64,000 bases of DNA from an uncultured Bacteroidota bacterium (GTDB lineage Bacteria > Bacteroidota > Bacteroidia > Flavobacteriales > Flavobacteriaceae): assembly GCA_902559035.1 (NCBI GenBank), contig CACEGG010000004.1, positions 1 through 64,000 of the forward strand. The letters run 5' to 3'. Numbering within the stretch: the stretch's first letter is position 1; every line of letters begins with the position of its first letter. The notes under the pieces were generated by a model that was not told the DNA's origin, made no database searches, and saw nothing but the letters and a program-made list of their open reading frames with translations. The position numbers were made by a program, and so were the translations under genes. Shown here piece after piece: positions 37,834 to 48,964 of this stretch.

Positions 37834-40179
37834 AATTTCATTTTTTTCTCCCATTGTTGTTATATGTTTTTGTAATAGTTTGTCTTCAAAATAATCAATA
37901 GAGCTTGATCCAAAAACTGGAAAATTCGGTAATATATTTGCGTCAGAATCAAATAAATAAATTTTATTTTCTTGTTTATCGTTAATAGAAATTATATCAT
38001 TTGACTTTGTTTTAAAAATTTTTGGTTTAGAATAATCTCCAAATTTAAGTTCAATGATTTTTTCATTTATTGTTAAGATATTCTCGCTTAAGTAAACAAG
38101 ATTATCTCTGTCAGCATTAATTAAATATTTACTTTCAAGGGGTAAAGGATTTTTTATTATTTTACCATCAGTTCCTATTTTAATAATATTATTTTCAGAA
38201 TCAATAGTAGTAAAATAATTACTATTTAGGAAAATTTCATTATTGATATTTTTAAGTTTATTTTCAATTCTGATATTACCTCTCCTGTCTGTAATTATCA
38301 ATTTATTATTTACATTAAAAATTAGATAATCCTTACTTCCAATTCTAAAATGTTTTGGGCTTTTGGTTAACTCACCTTTTAAATTTTTTTTAGAAAAACC
38401 ACTAACATTTCTCATTTTTGAATTAATAACTTTTATGTTATTGTCAAAAAGAAAAAATCTATAATTTTTTATTTTATCATAATCAAAAACAGAAAGACCT
38501 AATTTATTTTTGTTTTTAACTTTTTTTACAACATTACTATTCTTATCAATGATTTGAAAGTCCTCAGTAGTATTAAACGCATATTGTAGTCTTCCATTTT
38601 TATAAAGATCCACTTGAACTATTTCTCCAATAATCTTTGCTCCAATATCCTTTTTCCAAATTAATTCACCATCAATAGAAATTAGAAATAATTGATTTTT
38701 TTCGTCCTGAAAAATAATTTCTCTTTTTTTTGTAACATAATTTGTAACAAATTTTGGTGTGTTAATAATGTTATTATCAATTTTGAAATTGTTAACAAGA
38801 TTTATCTTGTTCTTATCAAGTTTTGCAATATTTTTTAAAACACTATGAGTATTGTAAATTAAATTTTCATCTAATGTTATCAAATTTATCATGTAAGGAA
38901 AATCGTCAACTGAAATATCTAGATTTTTTAAAATTTTGCTTTTTATTTTTTTTAGATTAGATAGTTTTAAATAATTATTTTTTGTTGGAATTTTGCTCTC
39001 AAGTTGTCTGTATCCTTCCTGATCAATAATAGTGGAATTACCAGATAAACTAACTATAAATCTTTCAATTTCTTCTTTTGATTGACTAATAATTAATCTA
39101 TTTCCTAAAATACTTGCAAAGTTTTGTTTGAGTTTATAATCATTGAAATATAAATTATCAAAATTTAAAATATTCTTTTTTAACGAATAAACTACATAGT
39201 CTCGGTAATTGTAAGTACTATAACTTATTTCATTAATTTTTCTTTCTAATAATTCATTTTCTTTAAAATTCACAAGAAAAATAGAATCTTTTACTGTATT
39301 TAATGTTCCAAACTCATTTATATCAATTAATAGAGAATCTGTTTTTATTTTACCTATTTGAGTAATAGATTCCGTTTTTTCAATATTTTCTAAATAATTG
39401 TAAAAATTAAAACTGTAACGTTCAAACTCTAAAAAATTGTAAGGAATTAAGCCGGTAAGATTACTTTTACTTGGCTTGGTTCCATTTAAGTAAGAAATAT
39501 TTTTTGGGATAGAATCATTAAGTAACGCTAAACCGTTAAATGTCAATCCATTTTTATTTAATTCAACATCAAATTGAAACCAGTTCGATAATTTGGAAAT
39601 ATTTATTATGTCAGTTAATTTATCAGAATCAACAAAACTTTTCAATTCCTTGGAGATAAAAATTACAATATTTGAATTCGATATATTATATAGCTCTTCC
39701 AATTCATTATTAGAATTTTTTAATACGAGATTTGAATTTCTAATAGAATTTTCAATTAATAATTTACTTTCTGATTGTATGTGTATACCATTCTTCAATG
39801 TTGAATAATAAAAATTATTATCGTTACCAATTCTTTTTATAATGTGACGATCATAAACTATTGAATCAACAATATTTTTTTGAAACTTTGAATTTGTATT
39901 TGATTTGGAAAAAATAATGGGAGTTATCTTATTTTTTCCAATTTTATGATAACTTACTAAAATCTCAGAATTACCGATTTTTGATAAAATAGAATCATTA
40001 TTGACATTAAGAATTTTATTCAAGTTTCGATTAAAATTTATTAAATTTTTTTCTGAATAATTATTGTTTTTTATTAAAAGTAAAGGTTCAGTGGGGACAA
40101 GATCAATTAATCTATTAGTATTGTTATTTTGTTGACAACCTGCAAGAAATAGTAATAATATAATCCAACTTTTTTTCAT
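37813..40179 (-). CDS. Large lipoprotein of unknown function with propeller-like C-terminal half
   Basis: A 788-residue exported lipoprotein (SPII signal, C15 in FLAGCQQ). I do not recognise the family. It is very rich in Asn, Lys, Ile and Ser. The N-terminal half (about 25-420) holds a repeated alpha/beta pattern of DUF3352-like look (EPLLLIKNNNYSEKNLINF, SNWFQFDVELNKNGLTFNG). The C-terminal half (about 470-780) reads as a beta-propeller with short blades such as LFLISIDGELIWKKDIG and LIITDRRGNIRIENK. The same gene order, with RNase HII and the putative porin next to it, occurs in flavobacteria. Outer-membrane or periplasmic scaffold is a guess. Confidence 0.65.
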   Translation of the reverse strand: MKKSWIILLLFLAGCQQNNNTNRLIDLVPTEPLLLIKNNNYSEKNLINFNRNLNKILNVNNDSILSKIGNSEILVSYHKIGKNKITPIIFSKSNTNSKFQKNIVDSIVYDRHIIKRIGNDNNFYYSTLKNGIHIQSESKLLIENSIRNSNLVLKNSNNELEELYNISNSNIVIFISKELKSFVDSDKLTDIINISKLSNWFQFDVELNKNGLTFNGLALLNDSIPKNISYLNGTKPSKSNLTGLIPYNFLEFERYSFNFYNYLENIEKTESITQIGKIKTDSLLIDINEFGTLNTVKDSIFLVNFKENELLERKINEISYSTYNYRDYVVYSLKKNILNFDNLYFNDYKLKQNFASILGNRLIISQSKEEIERFIVSLSGNSTIIDQEGYRQLESKIPTKNNYLKLSNLKKIKSKILKNLDISVDDFPYMINLITLDENLIYNTHSVLKNIAKLDKNKINLVNNFKIDNNIINTPKFVTNYVTKKREIIFQDEKNQLFLISIDGELIWKKDIGAKIIGEIVQVDLYKNGRLQYAFNTTEDFQIIDKNSNVVKKVKNKNKLGLSVFDYDKIKNYRFFLFDNNIKVINSKMRNVSGFSKKNLKGELTKSPKHFRIGSKDYLIFNVNNKLIITDRRGNIRIENKLKNINNEIFLNSNYFTTIDSENNIIKIGTDGKIIKNPLPLESKYLINADRDNLVYLSENILTINEKIIELKFGDYSKPKIFKTKSNDIISINDKQENKIYLFDSDANILPNFPVFGSSSIDYFEDKLLQKHITTMGEKNEILIYTIN

Positions 40180-40219
40180 AATAAATTGTGAGGTAAAAGT
40201 AATGAACTATTCACTTAAT

Positions 40220-40792
40220 TTAAAGTAACTTAAAACTTTTTCTGTGATGCTTTGTTACACCAAATTTCAAAATTGCTTTTCTATGTTCTTTTGTTGGGTA
40301 CCCATTGTTTTTATCCCATTTATATTTGATGTTTTGAATTGACATAATTTTCATTAATTCGTCTCTTGATGTCTTGGCTAAAATAGAGGCTGCAGCAATA
40401 TTCATATATTTTGAATCTCCTTTAATAATGCATTTAAAAGGGATTTTTAGTTTGGTATTAAATCTATTACCATCAACCAAAATAAACTCAGGTTTGGTTT
40501 TGAGATTAAGTATTGCTTTGTTCATAGCTAGGATGGATGCATTTAAAATATTTATTTTATCAATAGTTTTTACATCTATATGAACTATTGAGTAGTCAAT
40601 TGCCTCCTCAATTATTATTTTTTTTAACCTGTTTCTCTTGTGTTCTGAAAGTTTTTTAGAATCTGTTAACTCACTGTTTTTAAAATCTTTTGGAAGAATT
40701 ACTGCGGCAGCTGTAACGGGACCTGCTAAACACCCTCTGCCAGCCTCATCTGTACCACATTCTAAAAGTTTCGAAAAGGAATTGATTAACAT
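40220..40792 (-). CDS. rnhB: Ribonuclease HII
   Basis: A 190-residue cytoplasmic endonuclease that removes RNA and single ribonucleotides from RNA-DNA hybrids. The catalytic motif GTDEAGRG carries D14 and E15; [18 protein letters not shown] and FILVDG provide further conserved acidic positions, and [20 protein letters not shown] the usual basic segment. An upstream TTG-type extension to 40849 would add 19 hydrophobic residues unlike the family; the ATG at 40792 is chosen. It is divergent from the porin gene. Confidence 0.95.
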   Translation of the reverse strand: MLINSFSKLLECGTDEAGRGCLAGPVTAAAVILPKDFKNSELTDSKKLSEHKRNRLKKIIIEEAIDYSIVHIDVKTIDKINILNASILAMNKAILNLKTKPEFILVDGNRFNTKLKIPFKCIIKGDSKYMNIAAASILAKTSRDELMKIMSIQNIKYKWDKNNGYPTKEHRKAILKFGVTKHHRKSFKLL

Positions 40793-40857
40793 TATTATTA
40801 AAATTAAAAATTTTAAAATAATTAAATGAAATGAATAACTTTGAATCAAACAGAAAA

Positions 40858-42777
40858 ATGAAGATTTATTACTTTATATTATTTCTATTATTAAAATTGA
40901 ATTTTTCATACAGTCAAGAAGCTTCTGATCTTAGTTCTATGTCAAGAAATATGGAAATGCAAAATGACTCCATCTCTAAAGAAAAAACTCCACCCATAAA
41001 TAAATACTTAATTTTTGATCAAAAGGGAGATTCAACTGTAGTTGACACATCTTTAACTTTAAAAAAATATTATAAGTTCAATTATTTAAGAAAAGATAAT
41101 TTAGAAAAATTAAAATTTTCAAACTTTGGACAGTCTTATAATTCCTTAACTTATAGCTACGAAAAGTCATCATTACCATTTTCAAGTTTTTCATCTAAAC
41201 ACCATGCTTACTTAAAATCAAGTGAAGTAAAATATTATAAAGTACCAACTCCTCTAACTGAACTATTATTTAAATCAGTAATGAAGCAAGGTCAATTTAC
41301 TGATGTTCTGTTTTCAACTAATACATCAGAAAATTTTAATTTTTCAATAGCATTCAAAGGAATGAGATCTCTTGGAAATTATCAAAATATATTATCTGGA
41401 CTTAAGAAATTTCGTTTTACATCTAATTATAACTCAATTAATGAAAAATATAAATTTAAAATGCATTATGTCAGTCAAAATTTTGAAAACAGAGAAAATG
41501 GTGGATTAACTAATTCATCTGTAGATAATTTTGAGTCTGAGGATAATTTGTTTTCAGAAAGATCAAAACTTTCTGTGAAATTTGAAGATGCCACTAGCTA
41601 TTTTTTAAGTAAGAGGTTTTTCTTAGATCATCAGTTCAGGATATTAAAGTCTAAAAAAAATAATTCTCTATTTATAGGTCACATATTTGAGTACGAAACA
41701 ACTTATAACGCTTTTGAACAAAATAATCCTACCCCATTTTATGGCAGTTCTGCAACTCCGATCAATGATAAGACTCAAATTAAAACCATGTCTAATAAGT
41801 TTTATACTTATCTAAGTTCTAAGTTTTTTGGAGACATCAAAGTTTCTTATTTAAACTATAATTATAATTATTTAACAAATGCCTTAAGTTCATCTGAATT
41901 AGGTTTTAATGAAAATGAAAATTCTATTTCATTTGAGTTAAAAAATAACATTTTCAATCATGAGTTGCGTGGAAAATTAGAAAAAAATTTATTTGGAGAT
42001 AGGCTTGGAGACTTAATTAACATCATAATGGTTTCTCAAAATAAAAACTTTAATTATTCTTTAGGATTTAATACTTTAAATAAACATCCCGGTTTGTATT
42101 TCGAACTTTTTGAAAGTAATTATTCCGAGATTAGATGGGCAAATAAATTAAACTCAGTTAAAATCAATAATATTAATTTAGAATTTAGTTCTAGAACTTT
42201 CGGTTCTTTTAATTTTGACTATTCTAAAATTGATAATTTCACCTATTTTGATTTAAAAGATAAATCTACATTAAATGATGATCAAGATTTAAAATTAGTT
42301 CCTAAAGTCAATCAACATAGTAATTCAATTAATTATTTAAAATTAAAATGGCAAAAGGAATTTAACTTTGGGAAATTTGCATTAGATAATTCATTTATTT
42401 TTCAAAATGTTGATCAAGATCAGAACATATTAAACTTGCCAGATTATATTTTTAGAAACACTATTTATTTTTCAGACCATGTTTTTAAAAAAGCTATGTT
42501 TTTACAAACAGGATTAACTTTTAAGTATTTTTCAAATTATTATGCCAATGAATACAATCCTTTAATAAGTTCTTTTCATATTCAAAATGATAAGAAAATT
42601 GGAAATTTTCCAATGATTGATGTTTTTGTCAATGCAAGGATTAAAAGAACTCGACTTTTTTTAAAGGCTGAACACATTAATTCGACTATAACAGGCAATA
42701 ATTTTTATTCTACTCCCTCTTATCCATACAGGGATTTTATAATAAGATTTGGATTAATATGGAATTTCTTTAACTAA
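40858..42777 (+). CDS. Putative porin (Porin_10-type outer-membrane protein)
   Basis: A 639-residue outer-membrane beta-barrel. It has a signal peptide ([20 protein letters not shown]), a short Ser-rich linker and then amphipathic strands throughout, ending [12 protein letters not shown] with a C-terminal aromatic as expected for barrel insertion. Segments YGSSATP and [18 protein letters not shown] are in line with the flavobacterial putative-porin family (Porin_10). The frame extends to an ATG 27 bases upstream, but the ATG at 40858 directly starts the signal peptide. Adjacent rnhB is the usual neighbour. Cargo unknown. Confidence 0.85.
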   Translation: MKIYYFILFLLLKLNFSYSQEASDLSSMSRNMEMQNDSISKEKTPPINKYLIFDQKGDSTVVDTSLTLKKYYKFNYLRKDNLEKLKFSNFGQSYNSLTYSYEKSSLPFSSFSSKHHAYLKSSEVKYYKVPTPLTELLFKSVMKQGQFTDVLFSTNTSENFNFSIAFKGMRSLGNYQNILSGLKKFRFTSNYNSINEKYKFKMHYVSQNFENRENGGLTNSSVDNFESEDNLFSERSKLSVKFEDATSYFLSKRFFLDHQFRILKSKKNNSLFIGHIFEYETTYNAFEQNNPTPFYGSSATPINDKTQIKTMSNKFYTYLSSKFFGDIKVSYLNYNYNYLTNALSSSELGFNENENSISFELKNNIFNHELRGKLEKNLFGDRLGDLINIIMVSQNKNFNYSLGFNTLNKHPGLYFELFESNYSEIRWANKLNSVKINNINLEFSSRTFGSFNFDYSKIDNFTYFDLKDKSTLNDDQDLKLVPKVNQHSNSINYLKLKWQKEFNFGKFALDNSFIFQNVDQDQNILNLPDYIFRNTIYFSDHVFKKAMFLQTGLTFKYFSNYYANEYNPLISSFHIQNDKKIGNFPMIDVFVNARIKRTRLFLKAEHINSTITGNNFYSTPSYPYRDFIIRFGLIWNFFN

Positions 42778-42782
42778 TAATA

Positions 42783-44243
42783 TTATCTAACTAAAGGAAG
42801 ATCACCTTTTTCTTTAGTTTCAAGTTTGGATGATCCCATTAAAAATTTATCAACTTGGTATGCAGCCTCTCTTCCCTCGGAAATTGCCCATACAATAAGG
42901 GATTGACCTCTTCTCATATCACCAGCACTGAAAATGTTAGGGATACTTGTCTGATAATTTTTTGTTTTAATTTGTTGATTTTCGTTAGTTTCTAAACTTA
43001 ATTTATCAATTAAATCAGGTTCGTGACCTGTAAAACCTAAAGCAAGCAAAGCTAAGTCACATGGCCATAATTTTTCAGATCCGTCAATTTCTTTTAGCTG
43101 TGGTCTTTTTCCATCTTCTTTAATCCATTCAACTTCAATTGTTTTTAAACCTTTTACATTTCCTTCATTATCTCCAACAAATTCTTTGGTTAAAATACTC
43201 CATTCTCGATGAATCCCTTCTTCGTGAGAAGAGGTTGTTTTTAGTTTAAATGGCCAGTATGGCCATGGATTTTCATCAGATCTATCTTTACTTGGCTTTG
43301 GCATTATTTCAAAATTCGTCACCGATTTAGCTTCTTGTCTATTTGAGGTTCCAATACAATCAGATCCAGTGTCACCTCCACCAATCACTATTACATGTTT
43401 GTCTTTTGCGTTTAAAGATTTTTTTGTCTTGTTTAATCCATCAACAACTTCATTTTGAAGTGTTAAAAATTCCATTGCTTGTTTTACTCCATTTAGATCA
43501 GATCCTTTTATTGGGAGATTTCTTTTAATGGTTGCTCCCCCACATAAAACAATTGAGTCGTATTTTTTTAATTTATCACATGTTAAATCTTTTCCAACCT
43601 CTGTATTTGGAAAAAATTTAATACCCTCTTTTTCTAAAATTGATAATCTTCTGTCGATAATATGTTTTTCCATTTTGAAGTCAGGAATACCATATCTTAA
43701 TAAACCTCCTATTTTTTGATCTCTCTCAAAAACATGCACGGTGTGCCCTGCTTTATTTAATTGTTGAGCAGCTGCAAGTCCTGCAGGACCAGAACCAACT
43801 ATTGCAATTTTCTTGCTTGTTCTTTCAGAGGGTGGATTTGGTTTAATCCAACCTTCTATGAAACCTCTTTCAACGATATACTTTTCAATCATTTCAATAG
43901 AAACAGGTGGATTTATAATTCCTAAAACACAAGCCGCTTCACACGGGGCAGGGCATAATCTTCCAGTAAATTCTGGAAAATTATTTGTAGAGTGTAGTAG
44001 ATATAGAGCTTTCTCCCATTCATTATTATAAACGGCATCATTAAAATCAGGAATTAGATTTCCTAAAGGACAACCAGAATGACAAAATGGAACACCACAG
44101 TCCATACATCTTCCGCCTTGTTCTCTCAGCTTATCATCTGAGGGCTTGAGAGTAAACTCTTTATAATTTTTTACTCTTTTCTTAACGGGTATTAGTCCTT
44201 CATCCGTTCTTTCATATTCAATAAATCCTTTTAATTTACCCAT
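42783..44243 (-). CDS. gltD: Glutamate synthase, small subunit
   Basis: A 486-residue FAD- and Fe-S-containing subunit that takes electrons from NADPH and passes them to the large subunit. The N-terminal cysteines C46, C49, C54 and C58 (CMDCGVPFCHSGCPLGN) and the CPAPCEAAC segment bind 4Fe-4S clusters. The FAD fold is GSGPAGLAAAQQL and the NADPH fold VIGGGDTGSDCIGT. The C-terminal segment SAGDMRRGQSLIVWAISEG is diagnostic. It follows gltB by 5 bases; together they make the GOGAT for ammonium assimilation with glutamine synthetase. Confidence 0.97.
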   Translation of the reverse strand: MGKLKGFIEYERTDEGLIPVKKRVKNYKEFTLKPSDDKLREQGGRCMDCGVPFCHSGCPLGNLIPDFNDAVYNNEWEKALYLLHSTNNFPEFTGRLCPAPCEAACVLGIINPPVSIEMIEKYIVERGFIEGWIKPNPPSERTSKKIAIVGSGPAGLAAAQQLNKAGHTVHVFERDQKIGGLLRYGIPDFKMEKHIIDRRLSILEKEGIKFFPNTEVGKDLTCDKLKKYDSIVLCGGATIKRNLPIKGSDLNGVKQAMEFLTLQNEVVDGLNKTKKSLNAKDKHVIVIGGGDTGSDCIGTSNRQEAKSVTNFEIMPKPSKDRSDENPWPYWPFKLKTTSSHEEGIHREWSILTKEFVGDNEGNVKGLKTIEVEWIKEDGKRPQLKEIDGSEKLWPCDLALLALGFTGHEPDLIDKLSLETNENQQIKTKNYQTSIPNIFSAGDMRRGQSLIVWAISEGREAAYQVDKFLMGSSKLETKEKGDLPLVR

Positions 44244-44248
44244 TAAAA

Positions 44249-47200
44249 TTAATTTACTATTTCGTCAATTTTTTCTTTTGCCATTTTTTCTAGTGCTAGT
44301 TTATACTCAGTTGGCATTATTTTAACAAAATTTGATGATTCTTTTTTCCAATCATTTAGAATTTTTTCTGCCACTTTACTTGATGTGTAGGTAAAGTGAT
44401 TTTCAATTAGTGTTTTAACTAAATCTAAATCTTGATCTGAAGGATTTTCAAATTCTATCATTTCAGTATTAAAATTTCTTTTATCAAAATTCTTTGTCTT
44501 GTAAATATAAGCGGTTCCACCACTCATTCCAGCAGCAAAATTTCTTCCAATATCCCCAAGAATGATCGCTGTTCCACCTGTCATATACTCACATCCATGA
44601 TCACCAACACCTTCAACAACAGCTTGAGCTCCAGAATTCCTAACACAGAATCTTTCACCAGCAATACCATTTATATAAGCTTCTCCAGCAGTTGCACCAT
44701 ATAATGCAACATTTCCTGTTATGATATTTTCTTCTGATTTAAAGTCAGCCTCTTTAGGAACTTTAACAATTATCTTTGCACCTGATAATCCTTTACCAAA
44801 ATAATCATTAGTGTTTCCATCAACAATTAATGAAAGACCATTTGTTCCAAAAGCACCAAAGCTTTGACCTGCAGCTCCCTTAAAATTCAATTCCAATGTG
44901 TCTTTTGGAAGCCCTTTTGCACCATAAAGTTTTGAAATTTCATTACTTAGAATTGTACCAACTGTTCTGTCTGTATTTTTAATTTTATATGACAAACTCA
45001 TTTTTATCTTCTTTTCTACAGCAAGTTTAGCTTCTTTTAAAATTTTAAAATCAATAACATTTTCTAAATTATGATCTTGAGTAGTGATATTTTTTAATGG
45101 AGTATTCTCAGGAACGTTGGGCTTGTAAAGTATCTTAGACAAATTAATTCCTTTAGTTTTGTAGTTTTTAATAGCATCCTCCATATTAATTTTTTGGCTT
45201 TGACCTACCATTTCATCAACTGTTCTAAAACCTAATTGTGCCATTATTTCCCTAAGTTCTTCAGCAACAAAGTACATGAAGTTGATTACATGTTCTGGCT
45301 TTCCTTTAAAGTTTTTTCTTAATTCAGGATCTTGAGTGGCTATACCAACAGGACAAGTATTTAAATGACATGCCCTCATCATGATACATCCTGATGCTAC
45401 AAGTGGAGCAGTTGAGAAACCAAATTCTTCAGCACCTAATAAACATGCTATAGCTACATCTCTTCCCGTTTTTAATTGCCCATCACATTCAATTACAACT
45501 CTGCCTCTTAAATCATTCATTACGAGAGTTTGTTGTGCTTCAGCAATTCCTAATTCCCAAGGGAGACCCGCATGTTTTAATGATGTTAGGGGAGAAGCAC
45601 CAGTTCCTCCATCAAAACCAGAAATTAAAATAACATCTGCTTTAGCTTTTGCAACACCAGCTGCAATTGTACCAACACCAACTTCAGAAACTAATTTTAC
45701 ATTAATTCTGGCTTCTCTATTTGCATTTTTTAAATCATAAATTAATTGGGACAAATCTTCAATTGAATAAATATCGTGATGAGGAGGAGGAGAAATCAAA
45801 CCTACATAAGGGGTAGAGTTTCTGACCTCAGCAATCATTGGATTTACTTTAGGGCCAGGTAATTGTCCACCTTCACCAGGTTTTGCTCCTTGAGCCATTT
45901 TAATTTGAATTTCTTTAGCACTGCTTAGATAATGAGAGCTTACGCCAAATCTACCAGATGCAACTTGCTTTATTGCGCTATTTTTCCATACACCATTTTT
46001 ATCTTTAAGAAATCTGCTAGAATCTTCTCCTCCTTCACCTGAATTGCTTTTTCCCCCAATTCTATTCATTGCAATGGCTAAGTTTTCATGTGCCTCTTTA
46101 CTAATTGAACCATATGACATAGCACCTGTCTTAAATCTTTTTACAATTTCGGTCCAGGGTTCAACTTCTTCAATTGGAATAGGATCAAAATCAACAAGTT
46201 TGAACATTCCTCTAATGGTCATCAATTGTTTATTTTGATTATTGATTAAATCTGAATAAACTTTATAAGTCTCAATTTTATCTTCTTTTACTGCTTGTTG
46301 TAATTTTGAGATTGTAGATGGATTTAAAAGATGAGCTTCTCCATTTCTTCTCCAGCGATAGTTTCCTCCAATTTCTAAACTTACAAACTTATTTTTATGG
46401 TTAAAAGCATCAGAATGTCTTTTAGAGAGTTCTTTTTCAAGGCTATACAAACCTATCCCTTCAATCCTTGTAGGAGTATTAGAAAAGTACTTCTCAGTGA
46501 AACTTTCTCTAAGACCTAATGCTTCAAAAATCTGAGCTCCACGGTACGAATGTAGTGTGGAAATACCAATTTTATTCATAACCTTAAGAATACCTTTATC
46601 AATTCCTTTGTTATAATTATATATAGATTCTTTTAATGATTGATCTCCAATAGCACCTTTAGAATGATGATATTCAATCACCTCATTTACTAGGTATGGA
46701 TTTATGGCACTTGCTCCATAACCAAATAGCATTGAAAAGTGATGAGGTTCTCTGGGTTCAGATGATTCTATGACTATTCCAAACTTAGATCTTTTTTTAG
46801 CTTTCATTAAAACGTGATGAACATTTGAACAAGCTAATAGAATTGGAATTGCTCCTTTTTCTTTTGTTACCCCTCTATCACTTATTATTATAATATTGTA
46901 TCCATCATCAACAAAAGATTTAACGTCATTGACCATTTTATCTAATGCCTCTTCAATTCCATTGTGACCTTTAATTACATCATATAAGGCACTTACTGAC
47001 GCAGTTTTGAAGTTTTTGTTTTTTATAAATTTTATTTTATCTAAATCTTCATTTGAAATGATCGGATTGTTGATTTTTAGTTTTTTACAATGATCAGGAA
47101 CTATATCAAAAATGTTGAAGTCACTTCCAATTCCAAGTCCAGTATCAGTAACTATTTCTTCTCTTATACCATCAAGTGGTGGATTAGTTACTTGGGCAAA

Positions 47201-48751
47201 AAGCTGCTTGAAATAGTTAAACAGTAACTGTGGTTTAGTAGATAATACTGCAAGTGGTGTATCAGACCCCATTGAACCGATAGCTTCTTTTCCAGAGGAA
47301 CACATTGGAAGTATTATGGTTTTCAAGTCTTCTTGTGTGTAACCAAAAATTCTTAATCTTGTTTCAAAATCAACTTTTTCTTTAGGTGTTTTATTGCCAG
47401 TATATGGAACATCTTTTAATGGAAGAACATTTTGATTTATCCATTTTCTGTAAGGATATTTATTAACAATACTATTTTTAATCTCTTCATCCTCAATAAT
47501 CCTCCCTTCATTCATATCAACTAAAAACATTTTTCCAGGTTCAAGTCTACCGTGAGATTGAACATTTTTAGGTTCTATATCCACAACCCCAGTTTCAGAT
47601 GACATGACTACGTAACCATCTTTGGTTACAGTATATCTAGATGGTCTTAGTCCATTTCTGTCCAATAAAGCACCGATATATTTTCCGTCTGTAAATGGTA
47701 TTGATGCCGGGCCATCCCAAGGTTCCATTATACTTGAGTTAAATTCGTAAAATGCCTTTTTTTCATCAGACATAGATTTATGTTTTTCCCATGCTTCAGG
47801 AACCATCATCATCATTACCTCTGGAAGTGATCTGCCTGTTGTTAGTAATAATTCTACAACCATATCCATTTGTGCAGAATCTGACTTTCCTTTTAAAATT
47901 GTTGGAAAAATTTTAGAAATATCCTCACCAATGAATTCACTTTTCATAAGTTCTTCTCTTGAATTCATTCTGGTTACATTTCCTTTAATCGTATTTATTT
48001 CTCCATTGTGACACATGTATCTGAAAGGCTGAGCTAAGTCCCATGTTGGAAAAGTATTGGTGGAAAATCTTTGATGAACAAGAGCAAGGCGAGTTACTAA
48101 TTCAGGATCTTTCAGGTCCAAATAAAAACGATCAATGTCTTCCGGAATTAAAAGTCCTTTGTAAATTAATGTCCTGTTGTGTAAACTAGAAAAATAGAAA
48201 TAATTTTTTTGATGTAATACACTATTGTATATTTCGTTTTCAGCAATTTTTCTAGCAATAAATAATTTTGTATTAAACTCAATGTCTGTTAATTGAGTAT
48301 TGTTTTTTCCAATAAAAACTTGTTTAATGATTGGTTGAGTTTTGGCCGCTATCGACCCCACAACTTTTGAATTTACAGGAACATTTCTCCATCCCAAGAT
48401 CTTTAAACCTTGCTTGATTATTTCTTTTTCAAAAATTTCAACACAATAGTTTAACTGATTTATCTTTTGAGGAAGAAAAACCATTCCTACGGCATATTCG
48501 TACGAATCCGGAAGTTTGAAATTACATTGTTTTGTAAAAAAATCGTGTGGAATTTCAATTAATATCCCGGCACCGTCTCCTGTTTTACCATCTGAACTAA
48601 CAGCACCCCTATGCTCCAAACATGTTAATATATTTAAAGCTTTTGGAATAATGTTATTAGTTTTTTCTCCTCTAAGACTACAAATAAAACCGGCACCACA
48701 ATTGTCGTGTTCGTATTCAGGGGAGTATAAACCTTGTTTTTTAGGTAGCAT
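44249..48751 (-). CDS. gltB: Glutamate synthase, large subunit
   Basis: The 1500-residue catalytic subunit of GOGAT, which makes two glutamates from glutamine and 2-oxoglutarate in the cytoplasm. A 17-residue propeptide precedes the N-terminal nucleophile C18 of the type II amidotransferase (EHDNCGAGFICS). The FMN/synthase domain contains GGKSNSGEGGEDSSR, ISGFDGGTGASPLTS, and the 3Fe-4S cysteines in CIMMRACHLNTCPVGIATQ. The C-terminal GXGXG beta-helix follows (GDIGRNFAAGMSGGTAYIY). Length and order of domains are normal. A TATCTTTG -7 element sits 20 bases upstream. It is the first gene of gltBD. Confidence 0.98.
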   Translation of the reverse strand: MLPKKQGLYSPEYEHDNCGAGFICSLRGEKTNNIIPKALNILTCLEHRGAVSSDGKTGDGAGILIEIPHDFFTKQCNFKLPDSYEYAVGMVFLPQKINQLNYCVEIFEKEIIKQGLKILGWRNVPVNSKVVGSIAAKTQPIIKQVFIGKNNTQLTDIEFNTKLFIARKIAENEIYNSVLHQKNYFYFSSLHNRTLIYKGLLIPEDIDRFYLDLKDPELVTRLALVHQRFSTNTFPTWDLAQPFRYMCHNGEINTIKGNVTRMNSREELMKSEFIGEDISKIFPTILKGKSDSAQMDMVVELLLTTGRSLPEVMMMMVPEAWEKHKSMSDEKKAFYEFNSSIMEPWDGPASIPFTDGKYIGALLDRNGLRPSRYTVTKDGYVVMSSETGVVDIEPKNVQSHGRLEPGKMFLVDMNEGRIIEDEEIKNSIVNKYPYRKWINQNVLPLKDVPYTGNKTPKEKVDFETRLRIFGYTQEDLKTIILPMCSSGKEAIGSMGSDTPLAVLSTKPQLLFNYFKQLFAQVTNPPLDGIREEIVTDTGLGIGSDFNIFDIVPDHCKKLKINNPIISNEDLDKIKFIKNKNFKTASVSALYDVIKGHNGIEEALDKMVNDVKSFVDDGYNIIIISDRGVTKEKGAIPILLACSNVHHVLMKAKKRSKFGIVIESSEPREPHHFSMLFGYGASAINPYLVNEVIEYHHSKGAIGDQSLKESIYNYNKGIDKGILKVMNKIGISTLHSYRGAQIFEALGLRESFTEKYFSNTPTRIEGIGLYSLEKELSKRHSDAFNHKNKFVSLEIGGNYRWRRNGEAHLLNPSTISKLQQAVKEDKIETYKVYSDLINNQNKQLMTIRGMFKLVDFDPIPIEEVEPWTEIVKRFKTGAMSYGSISKEAHENLAIAMNRIGGKSNSGEGGEDSSRFLKDKNGVWKNSAIKQVASGRFGVSSHYLSSAKEIQIKMAQGAKPGEGGQLPGPKVNPMIAEVRNSTPYVGLISPPPHHDIYSIEDLSQLIYDLKNANREARINVKLVSEVGVGTIAAGVAKAKADVILISGFDGGTGASPLTSLKHAGLPWELGIAEAQQTLVMNDLRGRVVIECDGQLKTGRDVAIACLLGAEEFGFSTAPLVASGCIMMRACHLNTCPVGIATQDPELRKNFKGKPEHVINFMYFVAEELREIMAQLGFRTVDEMVGQSQKINMEDAIKNYKTKGINLSKILYKPNVPENTPLKNITTQDHNLENVIDFKILKEAKLAVEKKIKMSLSYKIKNTDRTVGTILSNEISKLYGAKGLPKDTLELNFKGAAGQSFGAFGTNGLSLIVDGNTNDYFGKGLSGAKIIVKVPKEADFKSEENIITGNVALYGATAGEAYINGIAGERFCVRNSGAQAVVEGVGDHGCEYMTGGTAIILGDIGRNFAAGMSGGTAYIYKTKNFDKRNFNTEMIEFENPSDQDLDLVKTLIENHFTYTSSKVAEKILNDWKKESSNFVKIMPTEYKLALEKMAKEKIDEIVN

Positions 48752-48771
48752 AAAATATCAATTGGAACTTA

Positions 48772-48779
48772 CAAAGATA
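48772..48779 (-). promoter_or_regulatory. -7 promoter element of gltB
   Basis: On the minus strand TATCTTTG fits TAnnTTTG, 20 bases before the ATG of gltB. A -33 element at the ideal distance is not seen. Confidence 0.35.
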
Positions 48780-48938
48780 ATACATAAAATATGCCTAAGT
48801 GCGTGATTGTATGTCAAATGCCTCAATTATATAAAGTTGATAATTAAAATCCTTAATATTGATAATATGCTATTTTTCTTCTTTTTAATTAAGAATTTCA
48901 TAATTTTTGATGAACATGACTTTCTTTATTTTTTTTTA

Positions 48939-48946
48939 TATTTTTG
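48939..48946 (+). promoter_or_regulatory. -7 promoter element of nhaD
   Basis: TATTTTTG fits TAnnTTTG and ends 18 bases before the nhaD ATG. The region upstream is T-rich with no clear -33 element. Confidence 0.35.
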
Positions 48947-48964
48947 AGGCCTAATATTTAAAAA

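Noticed and set aside
45381-45740. 119-codon plus-strand frame inside gltB
   Set aside because: It is the shadow of the conserved gltB synthase domain, with no start context or domain of its own.
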